Below, piece after piece: positions 34,690-46,369 of a stretch of DNA of 64,000 nucleotides. This stretch comes from Rhizodiscina lignyota. Its lineage: Eukaryota; Ascomycota; Dothideomycetes; Aulographales; Rhizodiscinaceae. A program made the position numbers and the translations under genes. The notes below the pieces were generated by a model. That model did no database searches, was not told the origin of the DNA, and worked only from the letters and a program-made list of their open reading frames with translations. Numbering within the stretch: the first letter of the stretch is position 1; each line of letters opens with the position of its first letter. The stretch covers positions 2,108,001-2,172,000 of the forward strand of contig ML978125.1 of assembly GCA_010015805.1 (NCBI GenBank). The letters run 5' to 3'.

Positions 34690-35964
34690 TTACTCATTCC
34701 AGAACACCTTTCCTTCCATAATCCTTCTTGCTGTTCGAAACACTGTCGCTGATTCGATATCCCCCTTCTCATCCACCTGCGCATTTACCTGGATTCTTCC
34801 GCTCGAGTGGCCAATCGTAATCATATCATCGTCAACCAATGGCGCTTTCAAGCACTGCTGAACGACAGTCCCCTCGGTCTTCGCCGCTGCCGCCGTACAT
34901 AGCGCCCCTGTTAACGGAATCGCCCGATGCGGCTGTGTGTCTGAAATAAACCGCACCACCAGGTCAAGCTCCGACCCCGGCACCGTCTTTCCAGAGAGCA
35001 CTTTCTGATCTCCTCGCGGCGCAACGATCGCTACTTTTGGTATGGTTCGTGGGCACGACTCAATGTCCTTAGCGACGCCCATTTTGACGGCACCGTGATG
35101 TCTTATATCGTCCAGTAGTGCCAGCTTGTCGGGCAGCTTGAGGAAGTCGTTTGGCAGGATTGTTGGGTCCACGCCCAGATCTTCCGCGCGCACGAAGATG
35201 GCGGGATTTGCTGCATCTACGCAGCTGACTTCGAAGCCAAGTATAGTATCAATAGCATTTCCTGTTGGGAGCAGCTTGCCCGTCTTTGAACCACCTGGCT
35301 TCAGAAAATCTAACTGGATCCTGGCGCCACTTCCTCCTACCCCGTCGATAGTGAAATCACCCTGTACGGCGGCTTCACCATCAACCGTTTGAAACGTATT
35401 TCGGATAATAACACCGGTGTTCGTATTATGGATACGGACTTCCGCTGTCCCATTGCTCTCATACTTCTTCGTGCCCAACAGACCCTGATTGAGCGCGTAA
35501 GGGCCAATTGCAGAGCTCATGTTTCCGCAGTTGCCAGTGAAATCGACCTCGTCCCTTTCAATCCCCATGGCGACGAACGTATAGTCCACATCTGCTTCAG
35601 GATGGTTACTTGGCCCAACAATGCAGATCTTGGACAGGCTGGAGACGCCGCCTCCCATGCCGTCGAGTTGGCGTCCATTGGGATCCGGTGAGCCTATTAC
35701 TTGGAGGAAGATTTTGCCCCACTGTGAACGATCTTTTGGTAGGTCTTTCGGCTGGAAGATCACGGCTCGAGACGTGCCGCCGCGATAGTAGGATGCGTTT
35801 GCTGAGCGCTGCTTTGACATTGTCGAGACGCTTTGATGACGGATGAAACCTTGGGTTAAGGGATTAGAGTGCTTGTATTGGAGACTCTTATAATAATACT
35901 GAGAGCGTATTCCGGCTACTCGGTTAAGATTCCGAGAGATGGATGAGATGCGACCCGGAGTCAT
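34690..35964 (-). CDS. PrpF-family isomerase
   Basis: Single-exon, 424-residue member of the PrpF family (Pfam PF04303), which isomerises or tautomerises unsaturated acids such as 2-methylaconitate, 4-oxalomesaconate or methylitaconate. The family core begins YYRGGTSRAVIFQ. The predicted catalytic Lys (VSSLSKICIVG, Lys112) and Cys (FTGNCGNMSSAIG, Cys146) are both present, as is the later GALCTAAAA block. The first 48 residues are rich in Arg, Ser and Tyr and precede a second Met (MSKQRSANAS) where bacterial proteins begin, so they may be a mitochondrial presequence. The exact substrate cannot be told. No methylcitrate-cycle gene is nearby. Divergent from MGE1, with element B between them. Confidence 0.88.
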   Translation of the reverse strand: MTPGRISSISRNLNRVAGIRSQYYYKSLQYKHSNPLTQGFIRHQSVSTMSKQRSANASYYRGGTSRAVIFQPKDLPKDRSQWGKIFLQVIGSPDPNGRQLDGMGGGVSSLSKICIVGPSNHPEADVDYTFVAMGIERDEVDFTGNCGNMSSAIGPYALNQGLLGTKKYESNGTAEVRIHNTNTGVIIRNTFQTVDGEAAVQGDFTIDGVGGSGARIQLDFLKPGGSKTGKLLPTGNAIDTILGFEVSCVDAANPAIFVRAEDLGVDPTILPNDFLKLPDKLALLDDIRHHGAVKMGVAKDIESCPRTIPKVAIVAPRGDQKVLSGKTVPGSELDLVVRFISDTQPHRAIPLTGALCTAAAAKTEGTVVQQCLKAPLVDDDMITIGHSSGRIQVNAQVDEKGDIESATVFRTARRIMEGKVFWNE

Positions 35965-36513
35965 GTGCAGACGGAAGTGACTTTAGTAAAAGCGGCCTTT
36001 CAATTGACTGACGTCAAATAAGAAATGAATGCTTGAAAGAGTATTCATAAGCGACACTGCGGACTATAATGAACTCTCTAAAAGGCATACTCGGAGGAGA
36101 CAAAATGTCAGTCAAGGTCAGGGAGGATGATCATACATAAGTATTCCAATATATCCCCGCAAGTGGGTCACAAAATAGTTGAGTTGTGGCTGCAGTAATA
36201 GAACCGCGGGGATGTATATACTCGATAGTTAACACAGCCCATATACCCTGAAGCCAAGTATTTTAGATAAATAAACTCTTGTATATATTTAATCGACCTT
36301 TCGGAGACACTCTCGTCAGTACTGAAGAAGAAACCCCGCTTTTGCTGTATATATTCAAACTTCATGGGACTCAACTATTTTGTCACCCTCGTGCCCCGGC
36401 TTGCCGGTCTTGGCACGCCAACGAATCGGGATGGTGGTCCGAGCTCATCGACTTTTTGACGCCTCTCCGAGAAATTTTGGAGCCACTTTACATCTTCAAT
36501 CCACACTATAGCA
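35965..36513. promoter_or_regulatory. Divergent PrpF/MGE1 upstream region with element B
   Basis: 549 bases between two divergent ATGs, of which 234 are the inverted-repeat element at 36160-36393. It leaves 195 bases to the PrpF start and 120 to the MGE1 start, so the insertion sits in, or right at, both promoters. Confidence 0.6.
36160..36393 (+). mobile_element. MITE-like element, copy B
   Basis: 234 bases. The left end is CAAGT then GGGTCACAAAATAGTTGAG; the right end, read inward, is CACGA then GGGTGACAAAATAGTTGAG. The target duplication CCCCG lies at 36155-36159 and 36394-36398. The interior is AT-rich and close to copy C (shared TTTTAGATAAATA and TATATATTTAATCGA). Confidence 0.88.
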
Positions 36514-37348
36514 ATGCTCCAACGAACATTATTACGGAGCTCAAGAGCCCTGCGCTCTGCTCCTCGATTAACTACACCCTCCTCCGCCATCCGACAACCT
36601 CTCTCCTCCCTGCAGCCATACCGACTACGGCCATTATCTGCTTCGACCAGATGGTACTCCGAAGCATCGGCGCAACAATCCAAACCTGAGCAGCCATCAA
36701 CGGAGAATGCCGCGAAGAAAGAGAGTGAGGAGAAAGGCCCTTCTGCAGAGGAGCTGCTGAAGAAAGAGCTGGAGGCGAAGAACAAGGAGATCGTAGATTT
36801 GAAGGTACGTGTAACTCATGGCACGCGACCTCGCCATATCCACCATAACCACATTGCACCAATATTCGCCAAATATACAGATACTAACAAGCCTTCAGGA
36901 TAAATATCTCCGTAGTATCGCCGATTTCCGTAACCTCCAAGAGCGCACTAAGCGCGAAGTGCAGGCGGCAAAGGACTTCGCCCTACAGCGCTTCGCAAAA
37001 GACCTCGTCGACAGCGTCGACAATCTCGATCGCGCGCTCTCCACTGTTCCTCCCGAGAAGTTGAGCGCCACAGCGGTGGCAGAAGTCAATAAAGACCTTG
37101 TCACTCTGTATGACGGCTTGAAAATGACCGAGACGATTCTGATGCAGACGCTGAAGAAGCACGGGTTGGAGCGATTCGATCCAGCAGAGCAGGCTGAAAA
37201 GTTTGATCCGAATGTACACGAGGCGACATTTATGACGCCGCAGCCTGATAAGGAGGATGGGACGGTTTTCCACACCCAACAGAAAGGGTTCTTGCTTAAT
37301 GGACGGGTGTTGAGGGCGGCAAAAGTGGGCGTTGTAAAGAACTCGTAA
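36514..37348 (+). CDS. MGE1: Mitochondrial GrpE nucleotide-exchange factor Mge1
   Basis: Mge1 releases ADP from mitochondrial Hsp70 (Ssc1) in the matrix, driving protein import and folding. Exons 36514-36804 and 36899-37348 give 246 residues. The N-terminus MLQRTLLRSSRALRSAPRLT is a typical Arg- and Ser-rich presequence without acids, ending near RWYSEA. The coiled-coil helix follows (EELLKKELEAKNKEIVDLKD, YLRSIADFRNLQERTKREVQ), then the GrpE head with HGLERFDPAEQAEKFDPNVH, EATFMTPQPD and GFLLNGRVLRAAKVGVVKN, the GrpE signature. The intron joins exactly at DLK-DKYL. Element B ends 120 bases upstream of the ATG. Confidence 0.97.
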
Positions 37349-37845
37349 CCGTAACAGCATGGTTAGATGTTCAGGGAGCACTTCTGGTGTTGGCTGTTTT
37401 GGTCGGCACTTGGCACACGATGATATGGTGCATCAGAGCAGCGGCGTCTGGCTAGACATATTGTATATATTCCCCTCTCTTCAAGCTGTACTGATGTAGG
37501 ACAAGCATACTGTGTGTATTGAAGGCGTCACTGTATCATAGACAAATGCGATATCGCATTTCTTTAACGCATTTCTATCTTACAACGATGTTCCATGCGC
37601 CGTCCAATGCAAGTGTCCGAGGCTGTTATACAGTGTCTGAACCGCTCCGGCTCACAACGCCCATCCAACGCCATTCGATGCTGTTCCGCTCTGAAATGGC
37701 AAATTACACAGGCCGCAAGGTTTGTCGGCGTAAAGGTAGTCCGTTTCGAACGCAGATGTGTCTTGTTCACTGGAAGACACCGCCGCAGTAATGAATCTGT
37801 TCTTACTTGTTGTGTAACAAGTGAGTCCATCCGGTTACGGCTTCA
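37349..37845. other. Intergenic, convergent 3' ends of MGE1 and RPB3
   Basis: 497 bases between facing stops. The small frames on both strands lack motifs. Nothing else is seen. Confidence 0.55.
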
Positions 37846-38965
37846 TCACCAATTCCCACCGTTCTGACCATACGGTGTGGCTCCATACGGAGTCATGCCA
37901 CCTCCGCCCCATGCGCTCGCTCCACCCCTTTGATCGAACGGTGTCGTATAGCCACCTTGATCATAACCACCACTGGGGCCTTCTGGACTCCTCGGACCAA
38001 AGCCATCGCCGTTCGTTTCGGCCTGGTTGTCGCCGCCGGCGAGCTCTTGGATGACCCCTGCCAGCTTTTGTTGAAGCACTTTGATGCCCTGTTGCACAAT
38101 GACGTCCGGCTCTAGGCCTCCCACCGTCTCGACGTTGACATAAAAGGGGCCTGGCTGGCCATCCAGTGCTACACCTTCACCTTCTTGAGGCTGGTCTTCC
38201 CACTCTCCATTTCTGCTAACGGGCCTGAAGAGTGTCGTTAGAATAGACGAAAATGAGCAAGCAATGATATACTCACCATTCATCTTTCGCACTTTCCTCG
38301 TACCAGTAGTCCAGATGCTTGAGCTTGTTCCACGGGTCATACTCAAAGCCTACCGCCGCAGTCGGCGCCCACTTTGCGTGCTCTTTCGCGATGCCCTTCT
38401 TCGCAATGCACTTCATCTCAACTTCCTGACCTTTGGTCAATTTCAGGATCAGCGCCCCGTCCGGGTTATCGTCCTTGATCACCGGCACCCCAACCCACTC
38501 ATTTGCCCTCGGGTCCTGCGGCACCAAATCCCGCGCAAATACCCTCATAACACCGTCGCTTGTGCATCGCGCGTACAGGCTCAGTGTGACGCTGCAGTTC
38601 TCGCAGTACTGGTCGCAGTCGCAGTCGCGCGTGTACAGCACGTCGTCGACGCTCTTCGAGTTGAGTGGGATGAGGCCGAGGCGGTGGCAGATGAACTCGT
38701 CGGCGAGCACAGAGGTGTTCTTCTTCACTTCTACGAGATCGATGGCCATGGTCGGAATCTCAGACATAATGACGCGGCGGAGCGAGTTGGCGAAGGCGAG
38801 GTCGACATGGCGGAGGATGAAGTCTACGGCGGCGGGGCTTGCCTATGGAGGCGCAAGTGTCAGATAGCATTCGCGCACTGTGTGAGAGTAAAGAGATGTG
38901 CATACCTCTCTGATAGTGACCGTTGGCCCTGTATCCTCGCCGTCCATGGGTATGTCGTAGTCCAT
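37846..38965 (-). CDS. RPB3: RNA polymerase II subunit RPB3
   Basis: Rpb3 dimerises with Rpb11 as the alpha-like assembly platform of Pol II. Exons 38965-38906, 38842-38277 and 38224-37846 (introns 38843-38905 and 38225-38276) give 334 residues. The short first exon encodes MDYDIPMDGEDTGPTVTIRE. The alpha-like dimerisation part is FILRHVDLAFANSLRRVIMS with IPTMAIDLVEVKKNTSVLAD. The zinc ligands are in CDCDQYCENC, the C-x-C-x3-C-x2-C arrangement of Rpb3. The domain closes with EYDPWNKLKHLDYWYEESAKDEW and VGGLEPDVIVQQGIKVLQQKL. The tail is Gly-, Tyr- and Pro-rich (GGYDQGGYTTPFDQRGG), as in filamentous fungi. Copy C of the repeat lies 347 bases upstream. Confidence 0.96.
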
Positions 38966-41900
38966 CTTGAAAGAAGTCGAGAGATGGCAAATGAAAACAG
39001 GAGCGAGAGAGAATGCGCACACCAGAGAAGATAGCAGTGACGAAGCGAGGTGTCAAAGAGTGGACTAAATGCACTTCCAAGGAAATGCGCCACTAAATAT
39101 GGAAGTGTTGAAGAAGTGGCTGAAGAGCGATTCTGGTGATGCGCCAGGCGCGCATCGAAGTTGAAGAGAAGCGCCAAGGATTTTGAACAATGATTTGGCC
39201 AGCCTATCGGCAACACCCGAAAATACGACGCTAGTACTAAATATGCATACGGTGGGCATTATCCGACTTTGGTCACCCTGTGTGAATCATCATTCCGAAG
39301 ATGATGCTGCGGCAAGTGGGTGACAAAAAAGTTGAGTCGTAGCTACAATATGTCGAACCGCGAGGATATATACCCTCACTAGTTTATATAGATTATACAC
39401 ACAACGCTGCACGTTTTAGATAAATACACTCCGGTATATATTTAATCGAGCCTTTAGAGATGCTCTTACTTCTGCTAAAGAATAAAACTTATTCTTACTG
39501 CAGCCGTTTAGTTAAAGCGGGCTCAACTATTTTGTCACCCGCGTGTGCGGATATATCACATATATTAGAGCATGAGTTCAGACAACATCGGGCTATTCGT
39601 AGTTCCGTTGAACTTGTAGATTCAAGCTTGATCAGTAATATTTGAAGTGATCGAGGACCGGCGTCTCTCCGAGGAGCTCTTCAAGTGGACTCCGTTGAGT
39701 GGATCTGGCTCCAGGTCAAAGATTCTAGAATGGATCGACAAGCTTACAAGAAGAACGGACGACATGCTTTGTACTGCCTGATCTGCTCTATGATAGCACG
39801 GAGCATCTTTTATTCCCGCGAAATGCGTGGCAGTGATCTTCAACTGCCCAGTTATCAGAGGTTCAGATGAGAGAGATTCATACGCGCCTCGGAATCCAAT
39901 TGCTCATCGCAGCATGGGGTGCATTTTAGTAGAAGAAATATGACCTCCAATTCGATCGTTAGTGAAGGCGAGTAAGATTCTCATCGTTTGCTCCTAAAAC
40001 CACTCGAAGCGAAGAAAACGGACATCCTGGTGTCTCAGACGACAACGCCCTTCGAACTCCAACAATGTACGACAAGTCTGCTAAGACTGCACCCCAGCAA
40101 GCAGGGCGGGACGATGGAATCAGGGATGGTTGCTTTTGATGTCTCTTAGAATTGCTTCTGGTCAGCGATATTCGCCATTCGCCACATGTAGACTAGCGAA
40201 TCGCAGACTTCCAGGCTGACGAGAAAGGAGCGCGAAGTTACAATAATACATCAGCACGCCGAGGTGACATGGGCAACCGTTTAGCGACCTCGCCCAACAG
40301 GCCACTGGTTGATTCCGCTGAGTGTGAGCGGAGACAAGGTGGTTGCCAGAATCGCTCCCGATAAGGCTGACGGTCAGTCAATTTGAGCTAGGCCGCCCGC
40401 AGGTTTTGGCCCAGAAACCTGGTACTTCTTTTTTTTTGGGTTCTCGATGACCCTGGTGCGGGCCAATGTCTGCATGTCAGAACTTTAACTGTGAGCTCGG
40501 ATTTAACATCGTAATGGCCGCACCACAGTATAAGCCGGGCCTTACAATGTCCCTGAGCCCGCGGCATCGACTCACGAATGCTCTGAAAGACGATTGCGAC
40601 AGGACATTAAAGAAATTTCGTAAAATCACAAGCGAGGCACAGATAGGGGTGTGAGCGAACGAAAGCGACAAAAATTTAGAGATCATAGTCATGATTAGAA
40701 GAATGTGAACTCAAAATGTCAATAATCTTACCAGATTCTAGGGACTGGGGCGCCTGCGGCCGCAGTTAACGGCGAAAGGCCGGTGATCCATAATCCCACG
40801 GGGAAGCACGGTGGAACATGGAGGCCGAATCAAAGTCGCCGAAGCTGTAGACGACGGCACAAATGGTCGATGGAAGCTGCGAAGAAGCTAGCTTCCGCGA
40901 GCGAACGAGACCTGTAATAACGCCCCTTTTCCGTGACAACGAGAAGTAAAACTTCCAAGGCAGGGTTGGTAAGCTGCTCCCCAACAACCTCGAATGCGAC
41001 TTTACTAGCGCAAGGAAGCTTCTTAGAAGTGCTAGGGGCAACTTTAAAAGAGCGGCTCCGCACATTGCTCGCTCGCTGGAAAACAGCTCATTTGTAACTG
41101 AACAGGTCTCATATGCAGGCGAAGATCCTGGGAGCATACTTGTTCGACTCGAAGGAATCTCAACGCTACACACCTCGGTAATGGCGAGGCCAACCTACAA
41201 GATTGATTCCAATTGAACACTGTGCAGTTTGACAAATGAGAATGATCTTCTGGCCCCGGATATGAAAAGAACGTGAAAGCAAGAAATAGAACATCAATCC
41301 GAGCATATTTTCTTGAGAGCGGGAAAGAAATCGCGATGTCTTCGGTCCGATCATCATCCTGCAAACTCGTCAATAATTCTAGATGTCTTATTGGCTTGAT
41401 GTGGCTTTAGACACATAAGCCAGAGGCGAAAGGCGCCATTCTGGACATCAGAATATTCTGCGGATCAGGTGTGGCTGCCTCGTGATTATGTGAGCGTAGA
41501 ATATGAGGAATCAAACTTGATTTGACAATGCGAAGGCGCTTGTGTGGCAGTATTAGACGATTAATAACTTGAGGAAAGTTCAAATTGCTCCACCCTTCAT
41601 GGCTGAGACGGAGGACGGTTGATAGTATGATTAAATGTAAACCCGAATTTGTGAAGCTTGAAAAGTTGTACCATTACCTATTCTCGATAGCCGCGGCTAC
41701 GCATTTTCCTGAAAAAGGACTGCACCGGGTGGTCTGACATAACCGCTTTGTAAATGGTTGGCAAGGCAGAATGAGTACGTCGCAGAGCCTGATTGGCACG
41801 TTCTAATAAGGGTCCAACAGGTAAGGCTCTCAATTGGGAGGGGATCCCAGATCATGGAACTCTCTAGTTTTTGGTTCAGTTGAGAGACTTGCAGACTGCA

Positions 41901-44094
41901 CTTTGTAATTAGCTTCGGCATGGTTGCCGATATGAAAAGGCTGCATGCTTGACTATGTGGGAAATGATAGATAATTACTGATTGTTGCTGATTGTTGATT
42001 CCTTTAAGAGGTGTGAGAATTTTGCATTCCGGCCGAGTTAGGCCAAGATAACATGCTGTCTTTGTCAAGAGTTCTTTCCTCATTTGGCAATAGTATGTGA
42101 CGGACGGAGTCAGAGAGGTTTTGATTAGGCAGCACTTGAAGGACGGTACATACAGGTACATGCGCTCCTGGAATGTCCTTGATATGCCCAAAGAGGGCGC
42201 CAGTTCTGGCTGTCAGTAATCGAGACCCCAATCTAATCTGACCAAGCATATCCACGGAGACCGTTGAAGAGCAGGTAGGTATTCGAATGAAAGCAGCTCG
42301 GCGAAGTTTGAAGGCAGCTCGCGCCAAGAGCATTGAATGACTGTAGCGCGAATACGATATCCTAATTCAGCTCTCCACTGAGATGAAGTTGTCAGTAGCT
42401 CTCGAACGGTCTCGTCGCTTGCTCGGAGTTCGGGCCAACGTTTTTCGCACTCTTTCGGAGGTGTGCTCACGCTTTTCCCAATCCTCGGCCGAGGCTAACG
42501 TTATGCACGTCGCGTCGGGTTGCTGCCTTGTCCGTTGTCTGCGAAGAAGAAAGAGAGCAACTGTAGAAGATTCCGACGACAAAATGCGGCCGCTACTATA
42601 TCCCGGATCATTAATTGAAGGGACTCGCGCGAGGTTTGACCACGGCGGACCAAATGCGGCCTACAGCTTGCTAAGCTAACGATTTGTAACAAGAGGCCCT
42701 GTTACTTTGGGATTCAATTCCGCAAGCCGCTATTGCTTGAAGCGGAAAAGTTTCCAAGGGTAAGGTCAGTAAGCAAACGTATGTAGTTGTCAATAGAGTT
42801 GCGTGTCGCTGCGAGAAGCGACTCTGGGAGACATGCTAGGCGCATAATGTAATGAATAATGACTGCAAGTTGGAAAAGCGCATACGATATGGCGGTCACT
42901 CGGCGCCGCAATCTGCCTTGCGAACAGAGAGTGGTCTCCAAGCGCATGGCGGAAGGGTTCCCGTATTGGCGACAAGATTTTCCCAAGGCATGGCGAAGAG
43001 AATGCGAGTGCGAGCGCGCTTGGTGGCTGGGAGGCCTGAGGTACTTGTCGATACGAGGCCCATCCATCGCGCGCACGAAGGAAATAGCAGTGGACTTCGA
43101 ATGAGGCATGCTCTGCGCAGCGGTCGTTGACGTCAGATCGTTTATCGGTGTTAAGGTGTTAAGGTAAATTAACGCGGCTCTCTGGACATTCCTCGCACCG
43201 CCATCAAACGGCCGAGACGGCGTAGGCGGGCTGGTGGATTACTGGAGCTCTGTCAAGCACTTTCGGGGCAATTGCATGGGCCCGTTCACAAAAGCGCGCA
43301 CGCCGCACCGGAAGACCGAGCAGGCGAGGCGCATCCGAGTTCCGCTTCCGTTCGCGTGTGGAGTGAGGTGAGTCGAAGTGCAGTCAAGTGACGATCGCAG
43401 CCTCGGCGACCATGCCACGGATGCCTCGAGCGGTCCTGATTTCAAACTTTGTGTCCTGAGAGGCGTGAAAAGTAATAGAGACAGCGTGGTTCGCGTGGGG
43501 ACGACGAGATCAGTCAACGGCGCGGCGGCCGTCCTCGCTTTCTCGTCGGGCCTGTACGAAGGAATGTGCAGAAAGCCTGTCAGGAGGCTTTGCTCGTCCG
43601 CATAGGGTATTCTTCGCGGACGCGCAACGAGAGAAGCAATTTAGGGCGCGCTGAATTCGCAATCCACCCCTCCGCATTGGCTTGTCCGCCGTGTGGTGGT
43701 TGCTCTTTAGCGTTCTGGCGCGAGTGGAGCTAAGAAAAAGAATGGGGACCATGCGCGAAACAGGGTGATCCTGGACGGCACAGCAGGGACATCATTTGGA
43801 CCGAGCTGCGAGGCCCATAATGCAATACCTAACGCTGAGTGATGAATGCGTGTTGAATACACATCATACGTGCCAATCGCGCTCCGTGACGGAGCAGCTT
43901 GGTCATACCTAGCTCCGCTCTCAGAATATAATGACCTGCACCCCAGCCCTCATGCCACCAGTCCACCTGGCTCGGCGCGTATTTGTTCCACACAACCTAC
44001 TCGCAGATAATTGTGTGTGATATTACCATTTACCAAGGCCTCCTACTCTTACTGGCTGCCCTCGTATTGGACTTCTCACATTCACATACCGACA
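38966..44094. other. 5.1-kb gene-free stretch before the Zn(II)2Cys6 gene
   Basis: Longest region without a supported gene. It contains element C (39313-39545). Open frames such as 40766-41173 and 41697-42191 (minus) and 42383-42679 (plus) have no recognisable domain, no believable exon structure and heavy overlap with frames on the other strand. I see no tRNA or 5S gene and no second transposon. It lies upstream of both RPB3 and the transcription factor, and could hold a long regulatory region, a non-coding RNA or decayed sequence. Confidence 0.5.
39313..39545 (+). mobile_element. MITE-like element, copy C
   Basis: 233 bases. The left end is CAAGT then GGGTGACAAAAAAGTTGAG (one change); the right end, read inward, is CACGC then GGGTGACAAAATAGTTGAG. 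The target duplication TGCGG lies at 39308-39312 and 39546-39550. Same orientation as B, with which it shares AT-rich internal blocks. Confidence 0.88.
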
Positions 44095-45118
44095 ATGTCG
44101 ACTCCACAGCGCTCTGCGAGTGAGGCGGATAGCAATATACGGAAGAGAGTGTGTAAAGCTTGCGATCGATGTCGTCTGAAGAAATCAAAGGTATGGGTTT
44201 GAATCAGCAAACTACCAAGGTCGAGGCCTAATAAATTCTAGTGTGATGGCGCGAGCCCTTGCAGCAGATGTAGAGCAGACAATGCCATCTGCGTTTTTGG
44301 AGAGAGGAAGAAGTCGCATGACAAAGTCTATCCCAAAGGGTAAGACCTCGCAGACGGGTTATATAAATATAAATGGCTAATTTATATGGCAATGTAGTTA
44401 TGTCGAGATGCTTGAGCAACAGCAGTCGCAACTTGTTGCCGGCCTTCGAGAACTGTACCGTCGCCTAAACGCGGGCGAGAGTTGGCCTGGCGCCGCCTTG
44501 CCAGATGCCTCGAATGGCCAGCCTCTCACTCATGACATCTTGGAGCGCCTGGACCTCCTCCATATGCAGACTGAGAACCATGGAATGACCGATGGATTTG
44601 AGGAGGACACGGAAGCTATGCAGCGCCGATTGATCGAGTCTGGCGCATCACTCGTCCGCCGAAGGGGTTCAATAAGTTCCAACTCCGACCACAGCCACGA
44701 CCACGACCATCACTCTCCGCTGTCCTACGACACACCATCTTCGGCGCGCTCATCGCAGTTCAGTGAGGCCTTCCCTGGACACCGCGCGCCGCCAACACCT
44801 CCCATGAGCAACAGCCCATTCTCAAGACCGTCGCAGTTGCACACCGTCAAGCCAGTTGGCACAACCTTCCCTCCAATGATGCAGTCTGGCATGGAAGCCC
44901 CGAGCTTCATGCGCCCGTCGTGGTCATCCCAGTCGCCAGCCATCGTCAATGATGACGGTATGGATTTCATGACCTACGAGTCGCCAATGAGCTACGACCC
45001 GATGATGTACCCTGCCTTCGGCAGCACGCAGGCGCCGCTCGCGAATCAAGTGCCAATCACAGACTGGAACGATCCCATAGACATGGATTTCAGCAACTTC
45101 ATTGCGACAACCACATGA
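44095..45118 (+). CDS. Zn(II)2Cys6 transcription factor, short form
   Basis: Exons 44095-44190, 44242-44339 and 44398-45118 give 304 residues. The DNA-binding domain has all six ligands (Cys23, 26, 33, 39, 42, 49: ACDRCRLKKSKCDGASPCSR, then CRADNAICVF), followed by a basic linker (GERKKSHDKVYPKGYVE) and a short coiled dimer helix (MLEQQQSQLVAGLRELYRRL). The intron after KKSK sits inside the zinc cluster, a common intron position in this class. A His-, Asp- and Ser-rich segment follows, and the C-terminus is acidic (ITDWNDPIDMDFSNFIA), a candidate activation region. The long middle-homology domain of many such factors is absent. The target is unknown. The start is the first ATG in a frame that opens upstream from a non-ATG codon. 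Confidence 0.88.
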
Positions 45119-46369
45119 AGGAGAACGTCATAGACGTGAACGAGATTCAACTTCGACCAGGGCCATTGATGGACCCTGTCTAGTCACGCCTCTGCTTCTG
45201 CTCCGGTGTGCAGCCAGCAGAGAGGAACATATGATACCCCTACTGCATTACAGCGTTTGAGCGGTTTAATCGGGTTAAGGGTAACGGTCGTTGGAACATC
45301 ATGATGGCTGGCGCAAACTCGGGCTTGGGGATGTGATGGCGTTTCATGATTGGGTGGGCAAGAGAAATCGGTGTCGGCAATCTCGGTTCGGGGTGTTGGC
45401 GGGCTTTGTCATTTGAAAAGTCTTCCGCTCCGAGGCGTTTCTGCAGAGATTCTACCTAATGCTGACGTCCGATTGCTTGATTGTATTGTATGATTAATAG
45501 TGACGCGATGCAGGGTATCGCGTTAGGAGAACCTTACTCTCACGAGATGTTTCCGAGATAACTAAGTTCTGAGCACCCTTTGCCGAGGATAGTGTAATAT
45601 CGTCTAATCCTCAACAATCATTTTCTGCTCGCATCAGACTTGCCTATCGGGGAGCGTGGTGCATCTGGACGTAGAATTATGGGACGGAGAGCTTTGCCAC
45701 CCGTGGTCTCGCAATACTACCGAACCAGAATGGAATAGTATTATATGACTTTGACAAAAACGGGTCATAAGACACTAGACGAAATCTCTAAAAGCCGCAA
45801 TATAATCTCATACGCACGAAAGGCTGATGTTTTAGTGAACAAGATCTTCCGCCGCGGAGACTGTTCGGTCCTCGCAATTTGCGCCCTGCTGGTGGCTTGT
45901 GGGAGATCCTCCACGCGCGCCCCTTCGCCTCATCAACAACTTCTCCAATTCTACTCGAACAGCATTGCAAGATTTCGCTGCGCCATATGGAATGATGTAG
46001 TCAAGATTCAGCCGCACTGTGCTACAGCCGCGATCTCGTGGGTAGATCGTTACCACTTAGGCTAATTGCATAGCTCGTAGCTGTCTATTTATTTCTTCCG
46101 GTAGGTGATGTGTATGTAGAGACGCGTCTGCTGTGTCGCATCTACGACAGTGGTATGCGCATTCCAGCTTCAACTCATCGACTCTTCGCCACGTCAGTCC
46201 GACCTCAATCGCAGTTGTCAGTGCCCCGTTTTCGTGGTCGTGGCACCTGTCAAAGTCGGGCTCGCACTTTGCTGCTGATGCTGATAGCTGCAGGAGTATC
46301 GCTCGTACCGCAGGCATCAGCCCTACTGGAGACCGCCTGCGTCGACAAAGTCTCCGACCACTGCCCAAC
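45119..46369. other. Intergenic between the transcription factor and aldose epimerase
   Basis: 1.25 kb. It contains the factor's 3' UTR and the epimerase upstream region. The epimerase frame runs open upstream to 46133 but without an ATG. No repeat or RNA gene was seen. Confidence 0.55.

Noticed and set aside
40766-42333. Minus-strand protein genes in the 5-kb gene-free stretch
   Set aside because: The frames overlap each other and frames on the other strand, and show no domain, no signal peptide and no consistent splice sites.
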